Under the pieces are notes generated by a model that was not told the origin of the DNA, did not search any database, and saw only the letters and a program-made list of their open reading frames with translations. A DNA stretch of 17,814 bases, taken from positions 1 to 17,814 of the forward strand of contig JAJYJD010000041.1 of assembly GCA_021789755.1 (NCBI GenBank). The letters are read 5' to 3'. Positions 1-7,337 of this stretch are shown here, piece after piece. Both the position numbers and the translations under genes were made by a program. Position 1 is the stretch's first letter. Every line of letters starts with the position of its first letter. The stretch comes from Bacteroidota bacterium. Its GTDB lineage: Bacteria; Bacteroidota; Ignavibacteria; Kryptoniales; JAKASW01.

Positions 1-1
1 G

Positions 2-661
2 CTTGGCGTGACCGATAAACCCGAGACCGAACGCATTGACGACAAGAGGTTCAGGATATTTCCTGTGGAGAAGTTCGGCATCAAGATGATGTCAATAGGT
101 TTCCTCGTCGATACCGAGACGCCTATGATTTGGCGGGGGCCGATGGCGAGCGGCGCTGTCAAACAATTCTTAACCGACGTCGTTTGGGACGACCTGGATT
201 ACATGATCTTCGATCTTCCCCCGGGAACCGGCGATGTCCAGCTCACCCTTGTCCAGACAATTCCGCTTACGGGGGCCGTGATAGTAACGACACCGCAGGA
301 TGTCTCGCTCGCCGATGTGCGGCGCGGGGTCAGGATGTTCCAGAAAGTGAACGTTCCCATAATGGGAGTGGTCGAAAACATGAGTTATTTTATATGTTCG
401 CACTGCGGTCACAGGGAAGAAATATTCAGCCACGGCGGCGGTAAGAAGACTGCTGAGGCATTCGGAGTGCCGTTTCTCGGTGAAATCCCTATCTATACGC
501 CGATACGCATCGGCGGGGACACGGGAAGACCGATCGTCCTTACCGAGCCGGAATCGGAACAGGCTCAGATGATACAAGGGGTTGCCAGGCGTCTTGCCGC
601 TCAGATCAGCATCACGAACATGTCCGCGGCAAAGAAGCCTAAAATAGAAATTGAGATCTGA
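2..661 (+). CDS. mrp: Mrp/ApbC/NBP35-family Fe-S cluster carrier ATPase, 5'-truncated by window edge
   Basis: The reading frame is already open at the left edge, so the true start and the N-terminal Walker A P-loop lie outside the window. The 219 visible codons are the C-terminal part of a protein that is usually about 350-370 residues. Visible hallmarks are the family block DLPPGTGDVQLT, the switch-like TTPQDVSLADVRRG segment, and the CxxC pair in YFICSHCGHREEIF, which in this family binds the bridging [4Fe-4S] cluster at the dimer interface. The protein is a cytosolic P-loop ATPase that carries Fe-S clusters to apo-proteins. A GTG at position 8 is an internal codon, not a start. A NifU-type scaffold gene follows 4 bases downstream, which supports an Fe-S role. 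The last ~12 residues (KKPKIEIEI) are a lysine-rich tail of the sort that varies between species. Confidence 0.93.
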   Translation, partial: LGVTDKPETERIDDKRFRIFPVEKFGIKMMSIGFLVDTETPMIWRGPMASGAVKQFLTDVVWDDLDYMIFDLPPGTGDVQLTLVQTIPLTGAVIVTTPQDVSLADVRRGVRMFQKVNVPIMGVVENMSYFICSHCGHREEIFSHGGGKKTAEAFGVPFLGEIPIYTPIRIGGDTGRPIVLTEPESEQAQMIQGVARRLAAQISITNMSAAKKPKIEIEI

Positions 662-665
662 GCTT

Positions 666-914
666 ATGGCAGATCCCTGTGAAGAGGTAATCGCGAAAAT
701 CAAATCAGTGCTCGCTGAGGCCAACAGGTTTCTCTCCATCGACAACGGCAGCGTGGAGTACGTCGACCTCGAACGCGACGGCATTTTGCGTGTGAGATTT
801 CACGGCTCTTGCGCGGTCTGCCCATTGAGACCGATGACGTTGCGTGCCGGGGTCGAACGGGCGGTATTGCTTGAAGTCGCCGAGGTCCGGCGCGTCGAGC
901 TGGCGCTGAATTGA
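666..914 (+). CDS. NifU C-terminal domain (Nfu-type) Fe-S scaffold protein
   Basis: This is an 82-residue stand-alone NifU C-terminal domain. The key block is GSCAVCPLRPMTLRAGVERAV, matching the family pattern G-x-C-x-x-C-P-x-x-x-x-T-L-x-x-G-[IV]-E; the two cysteines of CAVC are the expected Fe-S ligands, with two protomers sharing a [4Fe-4S] cluster. I chose ATG 666, four bases after the mrp stop, over a TTG at 651 that would overlap mrp; the region before the ATG contains GAG but no strong ribosome site, which fits translational coupling. Stand-alone domains of this kind act with SUF/ISC or Mrp proteins in cluster transfer. The family assignment is strong; the precise client proteins cannot be inferred. 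The gene is the last in this rightward unit and converges on ftsE. Confidence 0.9.
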   Translation: MADPCEEVIAKIKSVLAEANRFLSIDNGSVEYVDLERDGILRVRFHGSCAVCPLRPMTLRAGVERAVLLEVAEVRRVELALN

Positions 915-1067
915 ACCGGCACCGGGTTCGCTTGACGTTACATACCTTGATGAAGTCCCCCTCAGGAACTCTTGTCTGAGTAACTGAGAATCGCTTCTAT
1001 CCCGGAATTAATTCTTAGTAGCCTTCCCACCTGCAGCTGTCCATTTTGAACGAGAAAGTCGGTCCTC

Positions 1068-1736
1068 TTAAAGCGAAAGAGGATCCAATTCCTCGCATTT
1101 GTAATTCCTGATCGCAACCGTCCTGGCGGGGAACTTCTTGATCAACTGGTAATTATGTGTTGCCAGGAGGACGGTGGTCCCGCCGAGATTGATTTTCCTG
1201 AGAAGGGTCAGGATATCGGCTGAGGTCGCCGGATCGAGATTGCCGGTCGGCTCGTCGGCAAGGATGGCGATGGGATCCTTCGCTATCGCCCTGGCTATTG
1301 ACAGTCGCTGCTGCTCTCCGCCCGACAGCTCCCCGATGGGCGATTTCCTTCTGTGAATCAGCCCGACCTGAGTCAGGGCTTGAGTCGTTTGCATCTTCAT
1401 GTCTCGGGTGGAGTATCCAACCGCCTGGAGGGCGAAGGTCACATTGTCGTAGACCGATCTGTCTTCCAGCAGCTTGAAATCTTGAAAAATTATCCCGAGT
1501 TTCCTCCTCAACTGGTAAAGCTTCCTCTTCCTGATCGATGCAGAGGAGAATTTATCGATATTCACAATCCCCGTGGTCGGTGCAAGATCCATGTACAGCA
1601 ACCGCATAAGGGTCGTCTTTCCGCATCCCGTCTCGCCTACTATGTAAACGAACTCGCCCTTCTGTATAGTCAGATTGACATCTGAGAAGATCAGATGGTC
1701 GTCGAATGCAAACGCTACGTTGGTACATTTAATCAT
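1068..1736 (-). CDS. ftsE: FtsE-type cell-division ABC transporter ATPase
   Basis: This 222-residue ABC ATPase has every expected motif: Walker A GETGCGKTT (34-42), Q-loop Gln85 in IIFQDFKLL, signature LSGGEQQ (137-143), Walker B ending AILADE with Glu162, D-loop GNLD, and switch His194 in LATHN. Length and motifs match FtsE, the cytosolic ATPase that partners the membrane protein FtsX to control peptidoglycan hydrolases at the septum. The FtsE-like pattern TVYDN-type (here SVYDNVTFAL) and the DEPTGNLDP block separate it only modestly from LolD/MacB-type ATPases, so the call is by best resemblance. The ATG overlaps the stop of the upstream methyltransferase gene by 8 bases. It is the last gene of the leftward run, and no ftsX-like gene is present in the window. 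Confidence 0.82.
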   Translation of the reverse strand: MIKCTNVAFAFDDHLIFSDVNLTIQKGEFVYIVGETGCGKTTLMRLLYMDLAPTTGIVNIDKFSSASIRKRKLYQLRRKLGIIFQDFKLLEDRSVYDNVTFALQAVGYSTRDMKMQTTQALTQVGLIHRRKSPIGELSGGEQQRLSIARAIAKDPIAILADEPTGNLDPATSADILTLLRKINLGGTTVLLATHNYQLIKKFPARTVAIRNYKCEELDPLSL

Positions 1737-2490
1737 TGTCTGGTTTCACCAATACAAAGTGTACTCTTTCGGAAGTATTGCCGGCTTCAAGCATCGTGAA
1801 GTCGCCGGCGGCAAATTTCTCCTCGAAGCCGGCTTCCGTGAAAAGTTTCCTGATGAGTTCGATCCCGTAAACGTATTCACGGTGGACTTCTTCGATCACA
1901 CGGCCGTCTTTCTTCACCCGGACGTAGGTGGTGTGTATCTTCGCCTTCGGGTCATATTCTGATTTGCGGTGGTAGTAAATGCCTTTATGCTTTCCTCTTT
2001 GGATAAACAATGAGGCATCGCTGAGGGAGTTCGACTCGAGGCTGGCGTCGAAAACGAACACTCCTCCCCGTTTCAGACTTTTATAGACGTTTGACATGAA
2101 CCTGGCGAGCGCATCCGCGCTTGAAATGTAGTTTACGCTGTCGTATACACACACGGCCCGGTCGAACGCGCCTTCGGAACAATAAGTCACCATGTCGTGA
2201 TGTACCAATTGCAACGCGTTGCTGTTTCGGCGCGCGATCTTATTTCTCGCCACTTCGAGCATCTCGCCTGAGCTGTCTATGCCAGTCACATCATATCCAA
2301 GTCTCGACAGTATAAGCGAAATGTTCCCGGTGCCGCAAGCGAATTCGCAAAGTCTCTCGCCTTCAATTTTCGAGCGTCGTGACTCCTTTCCAGCAACTCT
2401 CATCAGCAAAACCAGGTATCTCACCCATCCGCGGTAATCAACTTCCTTCATCATATGGTCGTAAATCACTGCAGATTCAGTATACGGCAT
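1729..2490 (-). CDS. Class I SAM-dependent methyltransferase
   Basis: This 253-residue protein is a Rossmann-fold methyltransferase. SAM-binding motif I is EFACGTGN (49-56), followed by the acidic end of strand 2 at Asp72 in VTGIDSSGEMLEVAR, then HHDM (motif III region, 97-100) and the post-motif LKRGGVFVFD block. The C-terminal third (REYVYGIELIRKLFTEAGFE) resembles the substrate-cap strands of small-molecule methyltransferases. The substrate is not shown by the sequence. The gene lies 75 bases after the pdxA stop and its own stop overlaps the ftsE start by 8 bases, so it is probably co-translated with ftsE. A possible link to thiol methylation, given bshB1 nearby, is discussed as a finding. 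There is no strong ribosome site before the ATG. Confidence 0.85.
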   Translation of the reverse strand: MPYTESAVIYDHMMKEVDYRGWVRYLVLLMRVAGKESRRSKIEGERLCEFACGTGNISLILSRLGYDVTGIDSSGEMLEVARNKIARRNSNALQLVHHDMVTYCSEGAFDRAVCVYDSVNYISSADALARFMSNVYKSLKRGGVFVFDASLESNSLSDASLFIQRGKHKGIYYHRKSEYDPKAKIHTTYVRVKKDGRVIEEVHREYVYGIELIRKLFTEAGFEEKFAAGDFTMLEAGNTSERVHFVLVKPDND

Positions 2491-2565
2491 GGCCTGTTCG
2501 GCGTCGCTCTTGAAGAGATCGATTTGTCGGAGCTTAAGGGAAACTATTGTTCTTGCCTTCCTGAT

Positions 2566-3567
2566 TTATTTCCTGAGCGCTTTTCTGTTCTTCGAAATTT
2601 GCAGAGCCAGCTTGATAGCTTCTATAGTGCTCGAGGGATTTGCAATTCCTTTCCCCGCTATATCGAAGGCAGTGCCGTGATCGGGAGAGGTTCTGATTAT
2701 GTTTATCCCGGCCGTAAAATTTATGCCCGTGCTGAAAGATCTCATCTTGAGCGGGATCAGCCCCTGGTCATGGTACATCGCAAATATGCCGTCGAACATC
2801 CCTTCGCGATAAGTACCGAAGAATGCGTCTGCGGGGAAGGGGCCTTCTGCGTCGATTTTCATCGAGCGTGCTTCCTGGATCGCAGGCCTTATTATCCCGT
2901 TCTCTTCCGGGCCGATCAGCCCGTTTTCACCGGCATGTGGATTTAATCCAAGCACGGCAATTCTCGGCGATTTGACGCCGAAGTCTTTTCTTATCGAATC
3001 GTTGAATACAGCAAGCCTTTCGCAAAGGAGTTCCTTTGTAATGGTCCTGGATACTTCCGAAATCGGAATGTGAATCGTCGCAAGGGCTATCCTTGCGAAC
3101 CCGGAGACCATAATCATAATTGAGCCTCGGGAATTCGACATGTTCGTGACCATCTCGGTCTGTCCGGGATAAATGTAGCCCGCGAGCCGGAGTGTCTCCT
3201 TGGACACCGGGGCGGTTACGATCGCATCCGCCTCGTTCGCGACGCACAGTTCGACCGCCCTCTCGATGGCACGTCCAGCCCAGAGCCCGCCTTCTTTCAT
3301 CAATTTTCCCGGCTTCAACTTTTCATTGAAGTTCGGGCATATGTCCAGGATTGTGATCTCACTCCTCCCGACCGCATCCGAGGGCGCATCCACTTTCATT
3401 ATTTTCCTGCGAAGTGAATACTTCTCGGCATAGTATTCAAATGCTTTGTAAGGGCCGACGAGCAGCGGTGTGCAATTCGCTCTTATAGTGCGGCTTGCCG
3501 CAGACTTGAGAGCGACTTCCGGTCCGATGCCGTTGTAGTCACCTACGGTAATTGCAATTACACTCAT
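2566..3567 (-). CDS. pdxA: 4-hydroxythreonine-4-phosphate dehydrogenase (PdxA)
   Basis: PdxA oxidises 4-phosphooxy-L-threonine with NAD+ to feed the DXP-dependent route to pyridoxal phosphate (vitamin B6). At 333 residues the length is normal. Metal ligands are visible at His166 (ATIHIP), His211 (NPHAGE) and His266 (YHDQGLIPLK), and the substrate-contact residues Lys274, Asn283 and Arg292 also fall at the positions known for the Escherichia coli enzyme. One difference is that the usual G-H-T-E motif reads GQTE, with Gln136 replacing the substrate-binding histidine. The N-terminal ITVGDYNGIGPEV is the standard opening (usually GDPAGIGPE). The ATG overlaps the stop of the GWxTD gene by 4 bases (ATGA), indicating translational coupling. 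Functional PdxA is likely; a related 4-phosphoerythronate-type dehydrogenase is the main alternative. Confidence 0.92.
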   Translation of the reverse strand: MSVIAITVGDYNGIGPEVALKSAASRTIRANCTPLLVGPYKAFEYYAEKYSLRRKIMKVDAPSDAVGRSEITILDICPNFNEKLKPGKLMKEGGLWAGRAIERAVELCVANEADAIVTAPVSKETLRLAGYIYPGQTEMVTNMSNSRGSIMIMVSGFARIALATIHIPISEVSRTITKELLCERLAVFNDSIRKDFGVKSPRIAVLGLNPHAGENGLIGPEENGIIRPAIQEARSMKIDAEGPFPADAFFGTYREGMFDGIFAMYHDQGLIPLKMRSFSTGINFTAGINIIRTSPDHGTAFDIAGKGIANPSSTIEAIKLALQISKNRKALRK

Positions 3568-4826
3568 AGTTTCTCCGTTTGATAGAGCATGAAATCTCCT
3601 GCTCCCTTTTCTCTAAACACCAGGCTTCTTTTCAAGTTAGGGTAGTTCCAGATCTCGTACGTCCCGTCGCTTCTGTATTCGCGTTTCACACTTTCCGGTT
3701 TACCGAAAAGAATGTAGGCTTTGCCGCGGTCAGTTGCGGCGCCATTCCGGGTACCGATCGACCTGAATTGCTCGAAGGCATAATCCGCTCGTTCGTAGTA
3801 CTCCGCCTCAAGCTCGTTGAAGGCTGTGCCCGGAGTCGGATCGTGAGCTTTCCAGAAAGAATCGAATTTCTCTTCGATTTCCTTATCGCTGCCTGAGGTT
3901 ATTTCGGCGTATAAGGAATCTGGAATAATGTATTTTAAAAGTGAAAGAGCCATTGTGGCGTCACGGAGACTTGATGGTTTATCAAGCCAGAGATATTTGA
4001 AAGGATAAACGGTCGTCCGTCCAGCTTGAGACAGCTTCAGTTCGAAATTCCCTTCAGCAAGGGTGTCGATAGGAATTACACCGAGATAGAAAGCTCCGGA
4101 TGAATCTTTGGAGTCGGACATAAAGAACCCATCTACGCCTCTAAGAGGTTGAAGGCCGTCGCCGGCAAAAGTGAGGGGCACCTCGCAGGTAACCTCCGGC
4201 CTTTCCAGGCTCTTATTTGAAAGCGATGCTGAGAGCGTGGTTTTCGCTTTGCTCAGGACCAGAAAACGAATGCGGTGCGGGAAGGGTGCCACGTCGTTCG
4301 AAATAGCCGGATAGTAATTTTCACCCGACAGTGAATCGAGAAATATTACCGACAACACTTCGGAGGAATCTCGGGGAAGAAAATGCTTTCTAACGACTGT
4401 ATTGAGATAACTGATCTTTTGCGGGTCATCACGAAGTTCCATATTTATGTTGTAGACCGAGCGCGGCAAGGTAACGGTAACGAAATCGGCAGCGCGCCTT
4501 GAGTCTGACCGCGTTTCATCGAACGATCGCGCGGTAACGTCTTTTCGAGCGGAGCAACGGTGGTTAATCCCGCGGACTGAGTCCAATGCGTCTACCGAAA
4601 AAGAAAGCTGGGCGGAGAACCGGGAAGGGGAATCGTTCGATTTTGTGAAAATGATTTTCCTAAAAGGCAGCTCGTAAGCAACACACATTGTGACACTGTC
4701 CGTGTTCGCTCCGAGAACCCATGTAGATGACGCCGCACTCTCACTGAGCCCTTTAGGCTGTGTGAATGCTGAGCTTGAAAGGAAGAGGAGAGTCGGCACA
4801 ACACCGAGGAAAGACTTAGCCACCAT
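3564..4826 (-). CDS. Exported GWxTD-domain protein with a diverged GWxTD motif
   Basis: This 420-residue protein has an N-terminal Sec-type signal (MVAKSFLGVVPTLLFLSSSA, hydrophobic core about 6-20). A long beta-rich middle resembles no enzyme I recognise. A C-terminal GWxTD domain spans about residues 315-418: F..FW..HDPTPGT at 321-333, NELEAEYYERADYA at 337-350, TDRGKAYILFGKP at 365-377, and YEIWNYP at 390-396. The motif that names the family reads GAATD (362-366), so the tryptophan is lost, while TDRG and the WNY core remain. GWxTD proteins are common in Bacteroidota, Chlorobi, Ignavibacteria and Acidobacteria; their function is unknown. The gene is followed by pdxA with a 4-base overlap. 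About 95 bases separate it from bshB1 upstream, which leaves room for its own promoter. No good ribosome site precedes the ATG. Confidence 0.85.
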   Translation of the reverse strand: MVAKSFLGVVPTLLFLSSSAFTQPKGLSESAASSTWVLGANTDSVTMCVAYELPFRKIIFTKSNDSPSRFSAQLSFSVDALDSVRGINHRCSARKDVTARSFDETRSDSRRAADFVTVTLPRSVYNINMELRDDPQKISYLNTVVRKHFLPRDSSEVLSVIFLDSLSGENYYPAISNDVAPFPHRIRFLVLSKAKTTLSASLSNKSLERPEVTCEVPLTFAGDGLQPLRGVDGFFMSDSKDSSGAFYLGVIPIDTLAEGNFELKLSQAGRTTVYPFKYLWLDKPSSLRDATMALSLLKYIIPDSLYAEITSGSDKEIEEKFDSFWKAHDPTPGTAFNELEAEYYERADYAFEQFRSIGTRNGAATDRGKAYILFGKPESVKREYRSDGTYEIWNYPNLKRSLVFREKGAGDFMLYQTEKL

Positions 4827-4921
4827 TTATCATAAGTTAATCAGCTGCGGACTGTTTATCAAAACACTGAAGCGCGGGCGGTCCCGAAACCGGTGAGGAT
4901 AGCCTCAAATGCCGCGACCCA
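4827..4921. other. Short gap between bshB1 and the GWxTD gene
   Basis: This 95-base gap may hold a promoter for the leftward GWxTD gene. On the minus strand a TTGATA is followed 17 bases later by TAACTT, and an A/T-rich stretch (TTATGATAA) abuts the ATG. The -10 match is poor, so this is only a possibility. I see no hairpin with a U-tract that would end the bshB1 transcript here. Confidence 0.25.
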
Positions 4922-5626
4922 TCACACGATGGAGTCGAAGTTTGTCAGCGTTACGGGCTCCTCGGTCCAGAACGGCTCGGCATACCTTACGCCCGCCATC
5001 CTGCCGTGATAACTCATCCTGCCGAGCAGGTAGTCCATGAACTCGGGCGTCGAGAGCATCGTCTGCGGATCCTTGCTGGAGGGGTTGAAGAACTGGGACT
5101 TGTGAGCCTTTATTGCGGCGACCTTGGTATCGAAGTCGTTCGATATATCGACATAGAGAGTCGGGGTAAATGTTCGGTGCTGCATATAAAAGTACGCCCT
5201 CTTGGGTCGGTACGCGGCGAGTGCCCCTGTCTTCAGTTTCCGGAGTCCTGAATAGAATACCGCATCCCTGACGAGCTGATGGGCATGAACGTGGTCGGGA
5301 TGCCTCTCCTCACGGTACGGTGCAAAAACTACTTCCGGCTGATATTTCCTTATCATGGTGACGACCTTAAGGAGGTTCTTGCGGTTCAGCTCGATGTTCG
5401 AGTCGGCGATACCCAAATTGACTCGCACGTCGGCGCCGAGAATTCTTGCGGCCTCTTTTGCTTCGGTGGCTCTGACAGCCGCATTGCCGCGCGTGCCCAT
5501 TTCACCCTTCGTGAAATCTACAATTCCGAACGGCTTGCCGTTTCTGTACAACATGGAGAGCGTGCCTCCGCAGCTCATTTCTACATCGTCGGGGTGGGCC
5601 CCGAAGGCCAGCGCATAAACTTTCAT
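4922..5626 (-). CDS. bshB1: Bacillithiol biosynthesis deacetylase BshB1
   Basis: BshB1 removes the acetyl group from GlcNAc-malate in the second step of bacillithiol synthesis. The protein is 234 residues, typical of the LmbE/PIG-L zinc deacetylase family. The metal and catalytic motif is AHPDD at 10-14: His11 and Asp14 are expected zinc ligands and Asp13 the general base. The second motif is HPDH at 109-112, with His112 as the third zinc ligand. The stretch DFTKGEMGTRG, followed by ARILGADVRVNLGIAD, is characteristic of BshB1 rather than other LmbE proteins. The start codon overlaps the aldehyde dehydrogenase stop by 4 bases (ATGA), so the two are translationally coupled. No bshA or bshC is present in the window, which is usual because the three genes are often scattered. 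Confidence 0.9.
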   Translation of the reverse strand: MKVYALAFGAHPDDVEMSCGGTLSMLYRNGKPFGIVDFTKGEMGTRGNAAVRATEAKEAARILGADVRVNLGIADSNIELNRKNLLKVVTMIRKYQPEVVFAPYREERHPDHVHAHQLVRDAVFYSGLRKLKTGALAAYRPKRAYFYMQHRTFTPTLYVDISNDFDTKVAAIKAHKSQFFNPSSKDPQTMLSTPEFMDYLLGRMSYHGRMAGVRYAEPFWTEEPVTLTNFDSIV

Positions 5627-7170
5627 AATTTCTTCATCCTCAGGAGTTTTGGTGCAAGTTTGAACAACGAATGCAGTTTGCTGAAAATGTTCCGGCGATA
5701 CAGGAAATCTACAGCTGTTTCAAAAAAAGACAGGGTCCTTTTGTCGTATCTGTACCACCACAACTTCTTCATCCGGGGCGCCCGTTCTATCTCGTAATAT
5801 TTCGGGGCCACCATTTCGAGCAATCCCTCTCGTCCGTGGACTCGTCCCGTGCCGCTCTCTCTGGCGCCGCCCACGACACCGTCAATTATTCCGTAGTAGC
5901 TGATCACGTCGTTTATGGTGACGGCCCCGGCTCGGAGCTTCTTTGCCATCTCCATCCCGTGCTTTGAGTCTGCGGTCCAGATGCTGGCAGATAGTCCGAA
6001 TCTCAATGCGTTCACAAGTGCGATCGCTTCGTCGTCGGATCGGAACTCGGTGATGGGAAGGACCGGCCCAAATGTTTCCTCTTTCATAATCAGAGAATCC
6101 ATCGGGACGTCAACGAGTACAGTAGGAGGAATGAAGTGCGCACCTTCTTTGCTGGAGAAAGATCCTCCCGCCACGACCCGGGCACCTCTTTTCGTCGCGT
6201 CCTCCACCTGGTTTTTGACCGTCTCGAACTGGGCTTTGTTTATAATGGCTCCGACGTCCGTGTTCTCGTCTGTGCCGGGGCCGGTGCGCAAATCTTTGAC
6301 TTTCTTCTGGACCAACGTCATGAACTGATCGAATATCTTCTCGTGGACAAAGCACCTCTCAACCGATACACATGTTTGTCCGGCATTCATGAATGCTCCC
6401 CAGATCGCGGCGCTGGTTGCAGTATCGATGTCTGCATCCGGCAAAACGATCATCGCATCCTTGCTTCCGAGCTCGAGCGATACCGGAACCAGACATCTTG
6501 ATGCTGCTTCAGAGACTCTATGTCCGACGGCCGTGCTTCCGGTAAAAAATATCTTGTCCGTGCAGGCGGTGATGAGCGCAGCCCCGACATCGCCGGCACC
6601 CTGGACAATCGAGAGAAGTTTTCGCGGGATGCCGGCCTCCCACATGAAGTCGCCAATCAAGCCTCCTTCCAGTGGAGTATGCTCGGACGGCTTGAATATC
6701 ACTGCGTTTCCCGCCATCAACGCCGGGACGATCTGGCCTAGCGGCACCAGGAGAGGATAGTTCCATGGTGAGATTATGCCGACCACTCCAGTTGGCTCGT
6801 ATTGCACAAACGCTCGCTTGGTCTTCATGATGGGAAGACCGATCCTGACACGGCGACTTCGCAGGATCTTTTCCGATCTTCCGGCATAGTATCGAACAAT
6901 CTCCAGAGACGGGATTATCTCAGATGAATATGCTTCCATGAGGGGCTTCCCATTCTCTTTTGAAATGAGTTCAGCCACCGTCTTTTTCCGGGAGACCAGT
7001 ATCTCTCCGAACTTTCTCAAGAGTGCGGCGCGGGAGCGAAAGGGGATGTGTGCCCATTCGCGTTGAGCTGTGCGCGCATCCTCCACGATTTTAGGGATAT
7101 TGCCTGTCGGTGTGGATTCGACTTGTCCAATTTTCTCGCCAGTGGCGGGGTTGACTGAATCGATGATCAT
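5623..7170 (-). CDS. NAD(P)+-dependent aldehyde dehydrogenase with basic C-terminal extension
   Basis: This 515-residue member of the ALDH superfamily oxidises an aldehyde to the acid; the substrate is not shown. Catalytic residues are in place: Asn137 in SPWNYP, Glu233 in LELGSKD, and the nucleophile Cys267 in NAGQTC. The cofactor-site block FFTGSTAVG is at 208-216, and the EETFGPVLP motif follows. After the normal end of the fold, about 50 residues (463-515) form an extra tail rich in Lys, Arg, Trp, Phe and Leu (KKLWWYRYDKR ... KLLRMKKL), which could bind membrane, as the tail of fatty-aldehyde dehydrogenases does. The gene heads the leftward run, and bshB1 begins inside its stop codon. An ATG at 7170 fits the standard N-terminus (NPATGE at 7-12). 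A possible promoter lies just upstream. Confidence 0.9.
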   Translation of the reverse strand: MIIDSVNPATGEKIGQVESTPTGNIPKIVEDARTAQREWAHIPFRSRAALLRKFGEILVSRKKTVAELISKENGKPLMEAYSSEIIPSLEIVRYYAGRSEKILRSRRVRIGLPIMKTKRAFVQYEPTGVVGIISPWNYPLLVPLGQIVPALMAGNAVIFKPSEHTPLEGGLIGDFMWEAGIPRKLLSIVQGAGDVGAALITACTDKIFFTGSTAVGHRVSEAASRCLVPVSLELGSKDAMIVLPDADIDTATSAAIWGAFMNAGQTCVSVERCFVHEKIFDQFMTLVQKKVKDLRTGPGTDENTDVGAIINKAQFETVKNQVEDATKRGARVVAGGSFSSKEGAHFIPPTVLVDVPMDSLIMKEETFGPVLPITEFRSDDEAIALVNALRFGLSASIWTADSKHGMEMAKKLRAGAVTINDVISYYGIIDGVVGGARESGTGRVHGREGLLEMVAPKYYEIERAPRMKKLWWYRYDKRTLSFFETAVDFLYRRNIFSKLHSLFKLAPKLLRMKKL

Positions 7171-7175
7171 GCTAA

Positions 7176-7204
7176 AATTTACTCTCTAACTCTTTGCTTT
7201 TCAA
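7176..7204 (-). promoter_or_regulatory. Possible sigma-70-type promoter for the aldehyde dehydrogenase run
   Basis: On the minus strand TTGAAA (7204-7199) is followed after exactly 17 bases by TAAATT (7181-7176). The -10 box ends 5 bases before the ATG, so a transcript starting 6-7 bases downstream would begin at the start codon itself, that is, almost leaderless. A purine-rich GAGAG (7186-7182) lies between the boxes. This is pattern matching only. Confidence 0.3.
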
Positions 7205-7259
7205 ATGATTGTGGTGCCCGGTCTAAGTGCACTATTACAGATGTCAGTGCAATCGAGAA

Positions 7260-7289
7260 TTGAAATTGTGGCCGGGATTTTGTTATATT
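7260..7289 (+). promoter_or_regulatory. Likely sigma-70-type promoter for the GAF/GGDEF gene
   Basis: TTGAAA (7260-7265) is followed after 18 bases by TATATT (7284-7289). It lies in the divergent intergenic region and would start a transcript near 7296, about 40 bases before the ATG at 7338. Matches to both consensus hexamers are good, but no experimental support can be read from sequence. Confidence 0.45.
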
Positions 7290-7337
7290 TTAGCCAAAGT
7301 GAATAATTGTCGCCACAATCCCAGCTGACCTCCTTAA

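Noticed and set aside
170..784. 204-codon minus-strand frame over mrp and the NifU-type gene
   Set aside because: It overlaps two solid plus-strand genes and shows no motif.
912..930. Small GAACC/GGTTC hairpin after the NifU-type gene
   Set aside because: Only five base pairs, no T-run downstream; not a credible terminator.
1061..1085. GGTCCTCTT/AAGAGGATC inverted repeat spanning the ftsE stop codon
   Set aside because: It lacks a U-tract on either strand, includes coding sequence, and needs a G-U pair; not called as a terminator.
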